45,212 nt of DNA from an uncultured Moraxella sp. Its GTDB lineage: Bacteria; Pseudomonadota; Gammaproteobacteria; Pseudomonadales; Moraxellaceae. Below the pieces are notes generated by a model. It made no database searches. It worked only from the letters and a program-made list of their open reading frames with translations, and had not been told where the DNA came from. Within the stretch, counting starts at the first letter, position 1; every line of letters begins with the position of its first letter. Both the position numbers and the translations under genes were made by a program. Shown here piece by piece: positions 32,629 to 40,640 of the stretch. Where the stretch lies: assembly GCA_937975585.1 (NCBI GenBank), contig CALJUC010000290.1, positions 1-45,212 of the forward strand, read 5' to 3'.

Positions 32629-34311
32629 ATGAGCAATAATTTGCACCCTACTGCACCCATCACCACTACCACCAACTTCGATTTGACGTCGTTGCATATG
32701 TTACGTCCAGAAATTGTGACTACGTTACAAAATGCCGAGATGCATCTAAGTGAATTTAATGATGACAGTAGTCAAGCACCCTTGCTATTGGATGCTGTCG
32801 AAACAATGGGTCAAGTGGCGAGAATCTTGAAATTAATCACGTTAGAAGAAAGTGCCATGCTTGCCCAAGCGATTGCCGATAGTATACAAAAACTGTATGA
32901 CGAAGACAGTCAAGACAATGGTGAATTGTTAATGACTATCTCTGAAGGCATCATGATGCTCAATCGCTATATTGAGTTTGTTCTGTTAAAAGAAACACTT
33001 GAGCCGTCATTGATTTTGCCGATTATCAATCATTTGCGTGAGCAGATTGGTCAACATGCCCTGACCGTTGAGCAGATTACGGTGAGTAAAACCCGAAGCT
33101 TAGTGATTGCCAACCCAGAAAATAATTTCCAGTCATTACGCAAATTAGGTATCACCAATCAAGCCTTGGTAAAAGCCTATCGTGCGGGACTCAAGGTGGC
33201 GTTATCGGCAACTGAAGTGCCGACTCACCATGCCGACTTGGGCAAGCTAAAAGCCATGCAAGCGGCTTGTGAAACCATCTCTAGACAAGCGGATAGTCTG
33301 TTTTGGCAAGCAGCCGATGCCGCGGTTTCAGATTTGGCAAAAGCGCTGCCATTGTCGCATTCGCAAAAACGCGCACTGATTTTTGTTGAACAGCAGTTTA
33401 ATGACTATCTACCCATCAATGACTCGCGTTTTGCTGATTTGGTACGATTTGCAAGCACCCGTGACAGCGTATTAGCGAGAAAAGTCCAGCAGCAATTTGC
33501 GATTAGTGGCTTGAATGCGGCACAATTGGCTGAAATGCGCCGTTTCTTGTTTGGACCAAACCAAGAAATCACAGAAACCCTTAATAACTTAATTCAAGAA
33601 GAAATTGAGGTGATTAAGACGGCAAGTGATGATTACGCCCGTCAAGATACCATGACCTCAAGCGAAGATAATCGCAAATTGATGATTGAACGTTTGCATA
33701 ACTTGAGTGCAGTATTTAAGACCTTAAGCCTACCACAGGTCAGTGATGTATTGACCCAACAATTGGCTAAAGTACAGCGATGGCCGCAGCAACCAACCCC
33801 AGAAGACTTTGACGAATTGTTGACGAGCTTAATCGTTGCCGAAAATGCCTCGATTCACTTGGCAAAAAGTCAAACCCCTGGCGCAAAAAGCTTCATGATA
33901 CATGACGCTAATATTTCTCTACATCAGCTAGACACCGCTTACAGTACCTTGATTACTGAAAGCCGCCTGTCAGTGGCGAATATCGAAACGGCTATCAATG
34001 ACTACTTGGCCGATGATCAGCACGATGTGATGAATCTTATCAATGTGCCAGAGATGATGCAAAACATCGCAGGGGCTTGTACCTTCTTGAATTTGACGTC
34101 AAGTAGCCAACTACTCAAACGTGCGAGTGCGCATTTATCAGAATTGGTGAATAATCATCCAGAGGCGATTGATGTACAAACATTGGCCAATCTTGCCGAT
34201 GTCATCATGGCGGTCGACCATTATTTAGAAGGTCGAGAACTGAATAAACCACCTAGCCGTTATGCGTATCAAATTGCTCAAAAAAGCCTACATGAACTGA
34301 TTGCGGCCTAA
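32629..34311 (+). CDS. fimL: FimL-like type IV pilus/cAMP regulatory protein
   Basis: The 560-residue, almost wholly helical cytoplasmic protein resembles FimL of Pseudomonas, which is related to the N-terminal Hpt-containing part of the chemosensory kinase ChpA but lacks a phosphorylatable His. FimL there promotes cAMP synthesis, twitching and virulence. Visible features are a helical bundle at about 20-150 (LLLDAVETMGQVARILKLI), repeated HLREQI and LERxHNLSAVFKTL-like helices, and a second such bundle toward the C-terminus (LADVIMAVDHYLEG). Identification rests on length, composition and the adjacent nudC, which I recall also follows fimL in P. aeruginosa. It heads an operon with nudC, rsxB and nth. 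Confidence 0.72.
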   Translation: MSNNLHPTAPITTTTNFDLTSLHMLRPEIVTTLQNAEMHLSEFNDDSSQAPLLLDAVETMGQVARILKLITLEESAMLAQAIADSIQKLYDEDSQDNGELLMTISEGIMMLNRYIEFVLLKETLEPSLILPIINHLREQIGQHALTVEQITVSKTRSLVIANPENNFQSLRKLGITNQALVKAYRAGLKVALSATEVPTHHADLGKLKAMQAACETISRQADSLFWQAADAAVSDLAKALPLSHSQKRALIFVEQQFNDYLPINDSRFADLVRFASTRDSVLARKVQQQFAISGLNAAQLAEMRRFLFGPNQEITETLNNLIQEEIEVIKTASDDYARQDTMTSSEDNRKLMIERLHNLSAVFKTLSLPQVSDVLTQQLAKVQRWPQQPTPEDFDELLTSLIVAENASIHLAKSQTPGAKSFMIHDANISLHQLDTAYSTLITESRLSVANIETAINDYLADDQHDVMNLINVPEMMQNIAGACTFLNLTSSSQLLKRASAHLSELVNNHPEAIDVQTLANLADVIMAVDHYLEGRELNKPPSRYAYQIAQKSLHELIAA

Positions 34312-34314
34312 ACC

Positions 34315-35121
34315 ATGACCCAAACTTGCGCTCTGTTAATTTGTGACCAAGATAAAATTCCCTTTGATGGGGAGCAGGTGATTTATCACGCAATTGATGA
34401 ATTGCCAATGCATGCAATTCAAGTAAATGATGCAAGCGCCTTAGGCAAACAATTGTATGTCATCAGTCGCAATGACTTTGAGCAAAGTGGCGATAACGCA
34501 AAGCGATTATTAGAAACGATAGCGTTTGTGCCATATCGCCAAATCATCGCTGCTATTAGCCGTGAGCAAGCCAATCAGCTGTCTAAGGGTATGCAAGTAT
34601 TACGTTGGCGCGACGAGCACCAGTTTTGCAGTCGTTGTGGCAGTAAGACACAGGTCAATACCGCCAATGAATATGCCATGAACTGTCCGGCTTGTGGTTA
34701 TCATCAATACCCACGCATTCAACCCTGTACGATAAATGCGATTATTAGGCACATTGATAATCGCCCACATTTGTTGCTTGCCCATCACCAACGCGCGCGT
34801 GAAAGTGGTATGTACACGTTACTAGCGGGCTTTGTTGAAGTAGGCGAAAGCTTGGCGCAATGTGTGCATCGTGAGGTCGCTGAAGAGGTGGGGGTACAGG
34901 TAACTAATTTGCGTTACTTCGATAGCCAGCCGTGGCCATTTCCGACCAATTTAATGGTTGGATTTGTGATGGATTATGTCAGCGGTGATATTCGAGTGGA
35001 TGAGGAAGAGTTGATTCATGCGGACTTTTTTGCCATCGATACACTTGATCAAGTAAAAACCCCGCCAAAAGGCACCATTGCCTATGACTTGATTGAATTT
35101 GTCAAACAAGAGTACGCGTGA
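34315..35121 (+). CDS. nudC: NAD(+)/NADH pyrophosphatase (RNA decapping) NudC
   Basis: Nudix hydrolase that cleaves NADH to NMNH and AMP and removes NAD caps from RNA. The zinc ribbon CSRCG...CPACG is near residues 103-124. The Nudix box is GFVEVGESLAQCVHREVAEEVGV (in parts) with the REVxEEVG core. The NudC-specific SQPWPFPTNLM signature follows. Length 268 is typical. Its ATG is three bases after the fimL stop and its own stop is one base from the rsxB ATG, so translation is coupled through the operon. Confidence 0.93.
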   Translation: MTQTCALLICDQDKIPFDGEQVIYHAIDELPMHAIQVNDASALGKQLYVISRNDFEQSGDNAKRLLETIAFVPYRQIIAAISREQANQLSKGMQVLRWRDEHQFCSRCGSKTQVNTANEYAMNCPACGYHQYPRIQPCTINAIIRHIDNRPHLLLAHHQRARESGMYTLLAGFVEVGESLAQCVHREVAEEVGVQVTNLRYFDSQPWPFPTNLMVGFVMDYVSGDIRVDEEELIHADFFAIDTLDQVKTPPKGTIAYDLIEFVKQEYA

Positions 35122-35122
35122 C

Positions 35123-35932
35123 ATGACGCTAGCGACATTGACCGATTTACCCAATTTATTTAACCGGTTGGCGATTGTGCAATTGCCAACCGACACCCAA
35201 CAGCTGATTAGCGACGTGGAGCAACTGCTCCCCCAAACCCAATGCGGTCTATGTGGTCATCCTGACGGCTGTTTGCCTTATGCGACCGGTATCGTAGTCG
35301 AGGCTGAAGCCCATAACAAATGCGTCCCCGGTGGGCAAGCGGTCACTGATCAACTTACCCAGCTGTTGAATCGTGAACCCTTAATTGCTGAACCTTCTAA
35401 ATGGCCAACCGATACCAATACGGGTCGCCCGATGGAAGTGCGGGCCGTGATTCGTGAAGATGATTGTATCGGCTGTACCAAGTGTATCCCGGCCTGTCCT
35501 GTGGATGCCATTGTCGGTAGTGGCAAGCGCATGCATAGTATTTTTACTGACCTATGTACTGGCTGTGAGTTATGCTTACCGCCTTGTCCCGTTGATTGTA
35601 TCGAGTTGGTGCCATATCCTCGTGTCATCAGCGACAGTGAGCGCCAAGCCGAGCAAGCTGAATTACGCGCGCATTACCACGCGCATCTAAATCGCATTGA
35701 GCAACAAGTCAATGATAATACCAACGCGCGGCCTGTGGTCAGTATGGTACAAGCCAAGCTCAACGACGTATCGGTTGATATCAACGAACAGCAAGCCAAA
35801 AATACTATCGAAGCTGCCAAACTACGTACCCAAATTAAAAAATTGGAAAAACAATTGGCGGTTAGGGCAGATGCAAGTAAACAGGCACAATTACACAGCC
35901 TAATCGCTCAGTTAGACCAGTTAAGTTCATAA
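35123..35932 (+). CDS. rsxB: Stand-alone RsxB/RnfB-like ferredoxin
   Basis: Iron-sulfur protein related to subunit B of the Rnf/Rsx electron-transport complex. The Fe-S domain begins QCGLCGHPDGCLPYA at about residue 45. Two 4Fe-4S ferredoxin motifs follow, DCIGCTKCIPACPVD and LCTGCELCLPPCPVD. Unlike true RnfB there is no N-terminal membrane helix, and a Gln/Lys-rich helical tail of about 100 residues extends the C-terminus. No rsxA, C, D, G or E is nearby, though nth follows as it does the full rsx operon in E. coli. The ATG at 35123 is preferred over an upstream in-frame start overlapping nudC. Confidence 0.87.
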   Translation: MTLATLTDLPNLFNRLAIVQLPTDTQQLISDVEQLLPQTQCGLCGHPDGCLPYATGIVVEAEAHNKCVPGGQAVTDQLTQLLNREPLIAEPSKWPTDTNTGRPMEVRAVIREDDCIGCTKCIPACPVDAIVGSGKRMHSIFTDLCTGCELCLPPCPVDCIELVPYPRVISDSERQAEQAELRAHYHAHLNRIEQQVNDNTNARPVVSMVQAKLNDVSVDINEQQAKNTIEAAKLRTQIKKLEKQLAVRADASKQAQLHSLIAQLDQLSS

Positions 35933-35957
35933 GCGTGATGGTTGCAAAGGTAGAATA

Positions 35958-36653
35958 ATGGCGTTAACGGTAAAACACAAAACCGCCCAAACACCACCTT
36001 CACGGCGTCTGCCGAATAAATCGGTGCGCCCGTTTTTTGAAAAACTGGCAGACGCTATTGCCAAACCCGAAACTGAGCTAGAATACAACTCGACCTTTGA
36101 GCTATTAATTGCTGTTATCTTATCCGCGCAAGCGACGGATGTCAGTGTCAATCTAGCGACAGCCAAACTCTTCCCTGTTGCCAATACGCCACAGGCCATT
36201 CTTAATCTTGGCGAAGAAGGTCTAAAAAACTATATCAAAACCATTGGCTTATACAATAGCAAAGCCAAGAATGTGATGAAATGCTGTCAGGATTTGGTCG
36301 AAAAATTCGCGGGCGAAGTACCCGATAACCGCGCCGATTTGGAAAGCTTAGCTGGGGTCGGGCGAAAGACCGCCAATGTGGTACTAAACACCGCCTTTGG
36401 TCAGCCGACGATGGCAGTCGACACCCATATTTTTCGGGTGGGTAATCGTACAGGTCTTGCCACTGGCAAAAATGTGCGAGAGGTTGAGGATAAACTGGTC
36501 GAGCGTATTCCCGATGAATTTATTGTTGATGCGCATCATTATTTGATTTTACATGGGCGTTATACCTGTAAAGCACGCACCCCAGAATGCGGCAAGTGTC
36601 CAGTGTATGATGAGTGTATGTTTAAGGATAAACAGTTCTTCGCTGAGCAGTAG
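35958..36653 (+). CDS. nth: Endonuclease III
   Basis: Bifunctional DNA glycosylase/AP lyase that removes oxidised pyrimidines. The helix-hairpin-helix LESLAGVGRKTANVVL carries catalytic Lys137; Asp155 is in VDTHIFRVGNR. The C-terminal 4Fe-4S cluster ligands are in CKARTPECGKCPVYDEC. The first 20 residues are a basic extension relative to E. coli Nth (231 against 211 residues). It is the last gene of the fimL-nudC-rsxB-nth unit. Confidence 0.95.
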   Translation: MALTVKHKTAQTPPSRRLPNKSVRPFFEKLADAIAKPETELEYNSTFELLIAVILSAQATDVSVNLATAKLFPVANTPQAILNLGEEGLKNYIKTIGLYNSKAKNVMKCCQDLVEKFAGEVPDNRADLESLAGVGRKTANVVLNTAFGQPTMAVDTHIFRVGNRTGLATGKNVREVEDKLVERIPDEFIVDAHHYLILHGRYTCKARTPECGKCPVYDECMFKDKQFFAEQ

Positions 36654-36656
36654 TTG

Positions 36657-36672
36657 ATGGCATTAATGCCAT
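36657..36672. other. Perfect 16-bp palindrome after nth
   Basis: ATGGCATTAATGCCAT is self-complementary, extended to about 22 bp by TT/AA flanks, and begins three bases after the nth stop. There is no T-tract, so it is either a weak terminator/RNA-end stabiliser or a protein-binding site. Confidence 0.4.
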
Positions 36673-36745
36673 TAACAAATCACAGGGATAACCAAAAAAT
36701 TCTAAATCCGAATATCGTTAACCATAACTAAACTATCAGCGTGTC

Positions 36746-36774
36746 TAGAGAAACGCCAAAAACTTTGCTACAAT
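36746..36774 (+). promoter_or_regulatory. Promoter of ppa
   Basis: TAGAGA (-35, 4/6) is followed after 17 bp by TACAAT (5/6), which is also preceded by TGC, an extended -10. The predicted leader is about 100 nt. A perfect TTGACA at 36786-36791 lacks a partner -10 and is probably incidental. Confidence 0.5.
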
Positions 36775-36882
36775 CATTACACTTTTTGACAAACCGAGTT
36801 TTTATTCAATCGTTTTTAACAACCTGCTTTTTAGTAAGCAGTTTTAGCAAGACCTATCGAAAATTCTACAAAGGACCTTATC

Positions 36883-37413
36883 ATGGCAGATTTTAATCAA
36901 ATCCTTGACGCGGGCGACGTTGACGGTGGTATCATTAACGTGGTTATCGAAATCCCAGCGGGCTCAAACAACAAAATCGAATGGAATCGCAAACTAGGCG
37001 TGATGCAGTTAGACCGCGTTGAACCACAACTATTTGCTAAACCAACCAACTACGGTTTTATCCCACAAACCCTAGACGAAGATGGCGATGAGTTAGACGC
37101 GTTGATTATCACTGACACGCCACTACCAACCGGTATCTTTATGGAAGCCAAAGTGATTGGCGTGATGAAATTCGTTGATGATGGTGAAGTAGACGATAAA
37201 GTAGTCGTTGTACCAGCGGATGATCGTAACAACGGCAATGCGATTAACACCTTGGCTGACTTGCCACAACAACTGATTAAGCAAATCGAATTCCATTTCA
37301 ATCACTACAAAGATTTGAAAAAAGCGGGTACGACCAAAGTAGAAAGCTGGGGCGATATCGAAGAAGCCAAAGCTGTGATTAAAGAATCACAAGAACGTTG
37401 GAAAAACCAATAA
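36883..37413 (+). CDS. ppa: Inorganic pyrophosphatase (family I)
   Basis: Hydrolyses pyrophosphate to drive biosynthetic reactions. The metal-binding signature DGDELDALI is at about residues 66-74, with IEIPAGSNNKIEWN near the N-terminus and the catalytic loop continuing to VVVVPADDRN. The C-terminal helix has HFNHYKDLKK. Length 176 matches the hexameric bacterial enzyme. It is monocistronic with a terminator, and codon choice looks that of a highly expressed gene. AAAGGA precedes the ATG. Confidence 0.96.
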   Translation: MADFNQILDAGDVDGGIINVVIEIPAGSNNKIEWNRKLGVMQLDRVEPQLFAKPTNYGFIPQTLDEDGDELDALIITDTPLPTGIFMEAKVIGVMKFVDDGEVDDKVVVVPADDRNNGNAINTLADLPQQLIKQIEFHFNHYKDLKKAGTTKVESWGDIEEAKAVIKESQERWKNQ

Positions 37414-37466
37414 TTTGGCTAAAATCCATGTTGGTTAGATTTATAACCAACTTTGTGTGATTTAAT

Positions 37467-37497
37467 AAAAAACCTTATCAACTTGGTAAGGTTTTTT
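37467..37497 (+). terminator. Intrinsic terminator of ppa
   Basis: Stem AAAAAACCTTA/TAAGGTTTTTT continued inward by three more pairs (one G-T) around a 3-base loop, then T-run, about 53 bases after the ppa stop. Confidence 0.9.
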
Positions 37498-37569
37498 TAT
37501 TGCTATTTGTTAACCCATTTTTTACAATGACCGCTTGAAATATCCCACTGCTCATCGTAAGAAGTCGCC

Positions 37570-39045
37570 ATGTCTGCCACGCCTTTGTATTACCGTTTTA
37601 CTATGAAAATGCTCAAAACTTTGTACCGTATCAAACTGATGTTGGCAGCAAAGACCCAACCGGATGAGGTGGCGCAACGGTTCGGTAAAACTTACCCAAA
37701 TCTAACGACTTATAAACCGGTCTTGTGGTGTCATGCAGTGTCATTGGGCGAAACCAATACCGCTGAGCCGATTTTACGCGGGCTTATCCAAGCCGGTTAT
37801 GCGTTGTGGATTACCAATACCACGCATACGGGCTTTGCTCGAGTCGAGGCATTATTTGCTGATGAGATTGCGGCAGGCGAGGTGTATCATAGCTTTGTGC
37901 CCGTTGATGATGGCGCAGTGATTGAGAGGTTTTTAAATCACGTTAATCCGATTGGCGCATTATTTATCGAAACTGAGTTATGGGCAACGACATTGGCCAA
38001 ACTCAGTCAGCGTCATCTTGCCAGTATCTTGGTGAATGGACGACTTTCTGAAAAATCATTCCGTGGCTATCAAAAAGCGGCAGAATTAAGCCACAGCATG
38101 ATGCAGAATTTAAGTCTTATCATCGCGCAGGATGCCGATTCAGCAAAGCGTTTTCGTCAATTGGGTGCGACCAGTGACAAGATTCGTATTGCCAGTTCTT
38201 TAAAGTGGTCAAGTAAGGCCAATCCGGTAATGATTCAACGCGCTAATAGCCTAAGCAAAGAGTGGCAGCTTGCTAATCGCGCCGTTATATTGGCAGCGAG
38301 TACCCATGAGGGTGAAGAAACGGCTGTTTTACAAAGTTTTGCTGAGTTAAAAGCAGAATTTGCAGCCAAAAATCCGTTATTGATTATCGTACCGCGTCAT
38401 CCAGAACGGTTTGATGCCGTTGCCGAGCTGATTAAAGCACAAGGTTATAACGTGGTGCGTCGTAGCCAAGGGCAACAGCCGACGCAAGAAGATAGCGTGT
38501 ATTTGGCCGATAGCATGGGTGAGTTGGGCGCTTGGTATGCCTTGGCGGATATTGCGATTGTTGGTGGTTCATTGGTCAATATCGGCGGGCACAATCCGAT
38601 TGAAGCAGCGATTGTTGGTAAACCCATCATCATGGGGCCTTATACCCAATCTTGTCAGCAAATCGTTAACCAATTAAAAGACGTACGCGCTTTGCAACAA
38701 ATCAGCCCTGATGAGCTTACCGAGAGTTTAAAGCGTTGGCTTGACAGTCCCCTCCAAGCACGCGAGTTTGGTAAAGCCGGTCAACTATTGGCAGAGCGCT
38801 ATCAAGACGCGACCCAACAGCAACTGTCGATGATTTTACAATGTCTAGAAGAGTCACGCGATGCGATACAAGCGTATAACGACTTGAGTATGGCACAAGC
38901 TGAAATAGAAACCGTATCGAGTGCTAAACCTGTGGCGGCCGTTGCAGCGAAAAAGAGTGAGTCGCAAAAGAATGATTCAAAAGAGGTAATGGCCGAACGG
39001 GCTAGTAAAAAACGAGTGATTATTGATGATTTGGGTAATGACTGA
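37570..39045 (+). CDS. waaA: 3-deoxy-D-manno-octulosonic acid transferase
   Basis: Membrane-associated glycosyltransferase that adds Kdo to lipid IVA in the LPS inner core. The N-terminal hydrophobic anchor includes YRFTMKMLKTLYRIKLML. The catalytic Glu61 is in HAVSLGETNTAEP. Further motifs are FIETELWATTL, the nucleotide-sugar region STHEGEE, PRHPERF and GGSLVNIGGHNPIEAA. The core ends near residue 430. A charged Lys/Ser/Ala-rich tail of about 60 residues follows (SSAKPVAAVAAKKSES...), making the protein 491 residues against about 425 in E. coli. The substrate Kdo is supplied by KdsD and KdsC of this window. Confidence 0.95.
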   Translation: MSATPLYYRFTMKMLKTLYRIKLMLAAKTQPDEVAQRFGKTYPNLTTYKPVLWCHAVSLGETNTAEPILRGLIQAGYALWITNTTHTGFARVEALFADEIAAGEVYHSFVPVDDGAVIERFLNHVNPIGALFIETELWATTLAKLSQRHLASILVNGRLSEKSFRGYQKAAELSHSMMQNLSLIIAQDADSAKRFRQLGATSDKIRIASSLKWSSKANPVMIQRANSLSKEWQLANRAVILAASTHEGEETAVLQSFAELKAEFAAKNPLLIIVPRHPERFDAVAELIKAQGYNVVRRSQGQQPTQEDSVYLADSMGELGAWYALADIAIVGGSLVNIGGHNPIEAAIVGKPIIMGPYTQSCQQIVNQLKDVRALQQISPDELTESLKRWLDSPLQAREFGKAGQLLAERYQDATQQQLSMILQCLEESRDAIQAYNDLSMAQAEIETVSSAKPVAAVAAKKSESQKNDSKEVMAERASKKRVIIDDLGND

Positions 39046-39073
39046 TTAAAAATAATGACTATAACTAAACTAT

Positions 39074-39099
39074 AACCGTTTCTTAATCAAGAAACGGTT
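39074..39099 (+). terminator. Stem-loop after waaA, possible terminator
   Basis: Perfect 11-bp stem AACCGTTTCTT/AAGAAACGGTT with an AATC loop but no good T-tract on either side. It lies between the convergent stop codons of waaA and the small secreted protein gene. Confidence 0.55.
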
Positions 39100-39105
39100 G
39101 CGAAG

Positions 39106-39441
39106 TTATAAACAAATCTGACGTACAATACCACGCATAACATTATCACCACCAAAGACTTGCTTATCTTCTTGGATAGCAGTGCGAGATTTTCCGATTT
39201 TGCCTTCTGTTATATCTCTTACTGTTTTTGTAGGGCAGTAAACACGATAAGTTAAGTCGTAGCTAAAATCATTCATGTATTCGCCACTATAATAATTAAA
39301 ATTGACAATTAATAGCCCTTTTGGCTCAGTGTTTGGATGAAAATAATTTTGAATTTCATATCCACGCATCGGTGAAGCATGGGCATTCAAAAAATTAGTA
39401 GTGGCTATCATTGCTACAAAAAATTTAATAAATAATTTCAA
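39106..39441 (-). CDS. Small exported protein of 111 residues, unknown
   Basis: I do not recognise this product. Starting at the TTG at 39441, which has AGGGGA six bases upstream, it has a clean signal peptide (KLFIKFFVAMIATTNFLNAHA, cleavage after AHA). The mature part of about 90 residues contains two Cys (YCPTK and the C-terminal QICL) that could form a disulfide. An ATG at 39468 would add nine residues before the signal peptide and overlap the ribosome-binding site. The gene is more AT-rich than its neighbours, suggesting recent acquisition or weak constraint. Confidence 0.62.
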   Translation of the reverse strand: MKLFIKFFVAMIATTNFLNAHASPMRGYEIQNYFHPNTEPKGLLIVNFNYYSGEYMNDFSYDLTYRVYCPTKTVRDITEGKIGKSRTAIQEDKQVFGGDNVMRGIVRQICL

Positions 39442-39510
39442 GACTATTCCCCTAAAAATAAAAAACATTATACTGAAAATTTTTAGGATAAACAGTATAT
39501 TCTAGATAAT

Positions 39511-39547
39511 AAAAAAGCCTTTTAACCATATGGAAAAAGGCTTTTTT
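39511..39547 (-). terminator. Bidirectional terminator of 3-hydroxybutyrate dehydrogenase gene
   Basis: Stem AAAAAAGCCTTTT and its near-complement AAAAAGGCTTTTTT around a 10-base loop. It lies 15 bases after the stop of the minus-strand bdhA gene. Confidence 0.9.
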
Positions 39548-39561
39548 ATTTGAAATAAAAC

Positions 39562-40362
39562 TTATTTCATGACCCAACCATGGCTTGCGATAAATGATTG
39601 ACCGGTCATCGCATTGGTTGGGAATGCCGCTAAGAATAACGCCAATTGTGCGATATCGTCGGTGGTGGTGAATTCACCATCAACGGTTTGACCCAACATG
39701 ACTTTTTTCACCACTTCTTCTTCAGAAATGCCTTTTTCTTTGGCTTGTTCTGGGATTTGTTTTTCGACTAATGGGGTTTTGACAAAGCCTGGACAAAGTA
39801 CGTATGAACGCACGTTATGTGCCGCGCCTTCTTTGGCCAAGACGCGAGCCAGACCCAATAGACCGTGTTTTGCTGCAACATAAGGTGCTTTTAGCGCTGA
39901 GGCTTCATGTGAATGGACAGAGCCCATATAAATCACAGTGCCCACGTTATCGTTTTGGTACATGTATTTTAGTGCGGCTTTGGTGGTCAAAAATGCACCA
40001 TCCAAATGAATGGCAATCATTTTTTGCCAGTCGGCATACGAAAACTGGTCGATAGGACTGATAATTTGAATACCCGCGTTTGATACTAAAATATCAATGC
40101 TACCAAATTCATTGACCAACTTCTCAACACCCGCGTTAACTGCTTCTTCACTGGTGACGTCCATTTGTACCGCAACCGCTTTACCGCCAGCCGCTTTGAT
40201 TTCATCAACGGTCTTTTGCGCCGCCTCTAAGTTAATATCCGCGATACCAACGGCCGCACCGGCTTTGGCATAGGTTTCAGCGATGTCTTTACCGATACCA
40301 CTGGCTGAACCAGTGACCAATGCGACCTTGCCTACTAAATCTTGGGTAAGTTGTGTTGCCAT
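39562..40362 (-). CDS. bdhA: 3-hydroxybutyrate dehydrogenase
   Basis: NAD-dependent short-chain dehydrogenase interconverting 3-hydroxybutyrate and acetoacetate, used in polyhydroxybutyrate or ketone-body metabolism. The Rossmann motif is VTGSASGIGK at about 16-25, with NAGI at 95-98 and the catalytic set Ser148, Tyr161 and Lys165 (YVAAKHG). The C-terminus ASHGWVMK and the CPGFVKTPLVEKQI segment are typical of this enzyme rather than of FabG. Length 266 is typical. AGGAAG precedes the ATG. It is a single-gene unit. Confidence 0.9.
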   Translation of the reverse strand: MATQLTQDLVGKVALVTGSASGIGKDIAETYAKAGAAVGIADINLEAAQKTVDEIKAAGGKAVAVQMDVTSEEAVNAGVEKLVNEFGSIDILVSNAGIQIISPIDQFSYADWQKMIAIHLDGAFLTTKAALKYMYQNDNVGTVIYMGSVHSHEASALKAPYVAAKHGLLGLARVLAKEGAAHNVRSYVLCPGFVKTPLVEKQIPEQAKEKGISEEEVVKKVMLGQTVDGEFTTTDDIAQLALFLAAFPTNAMTGQSFIASHGWVMK

Positions 40363-40436
40363 GTTATATCTTCCTGTGTTTTGGTTATCTCAAAAAAATC
40401 GTTAGTATTATTAATCATCAATTAAAATGCTATCAA

Positions 40437-40640
40437 GGGTTGAGCATACGTCCCTGAATAATTAATAGAACGTTGCGCGGTACCTAGGTCAAAACGGCGA
40501 TAATGGGGGCTGTTTTGATCATTTCTAGCACCGGTCATTTTGACACAGGTGTTATCCACGGTCAAACACTTGCAATGTTGTAGACTGGTAAAAATGCGCT
40601 TAAGTATCCCATTGTTTGAACAGTCACCTATTAAATAAGG
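40437..40640. other. Intergenic region upstream of bdhA with an inverted repeat
   Basis: No gene is visible. TCAAAACGGC (40489-40498) and GCTGTTTTGA (40509-40518) form a 10-bp stem (one G-T pair) with a 10-base loop, without a T-tract. Nearer bdhA, TATCAA at 40431-40436 reads TTGATA on the minus strand with TAATAA 17 bp downstream, a weak promoter candidate. Confidence 0.4.

Noticed and set aside
36786..36791. A perfect TTGACA taken as the ppa -35
   Set aside because: No acceptable -10 lies 16-18 bp downstream; the extended -10 at 36766-36774 is a better promoter.
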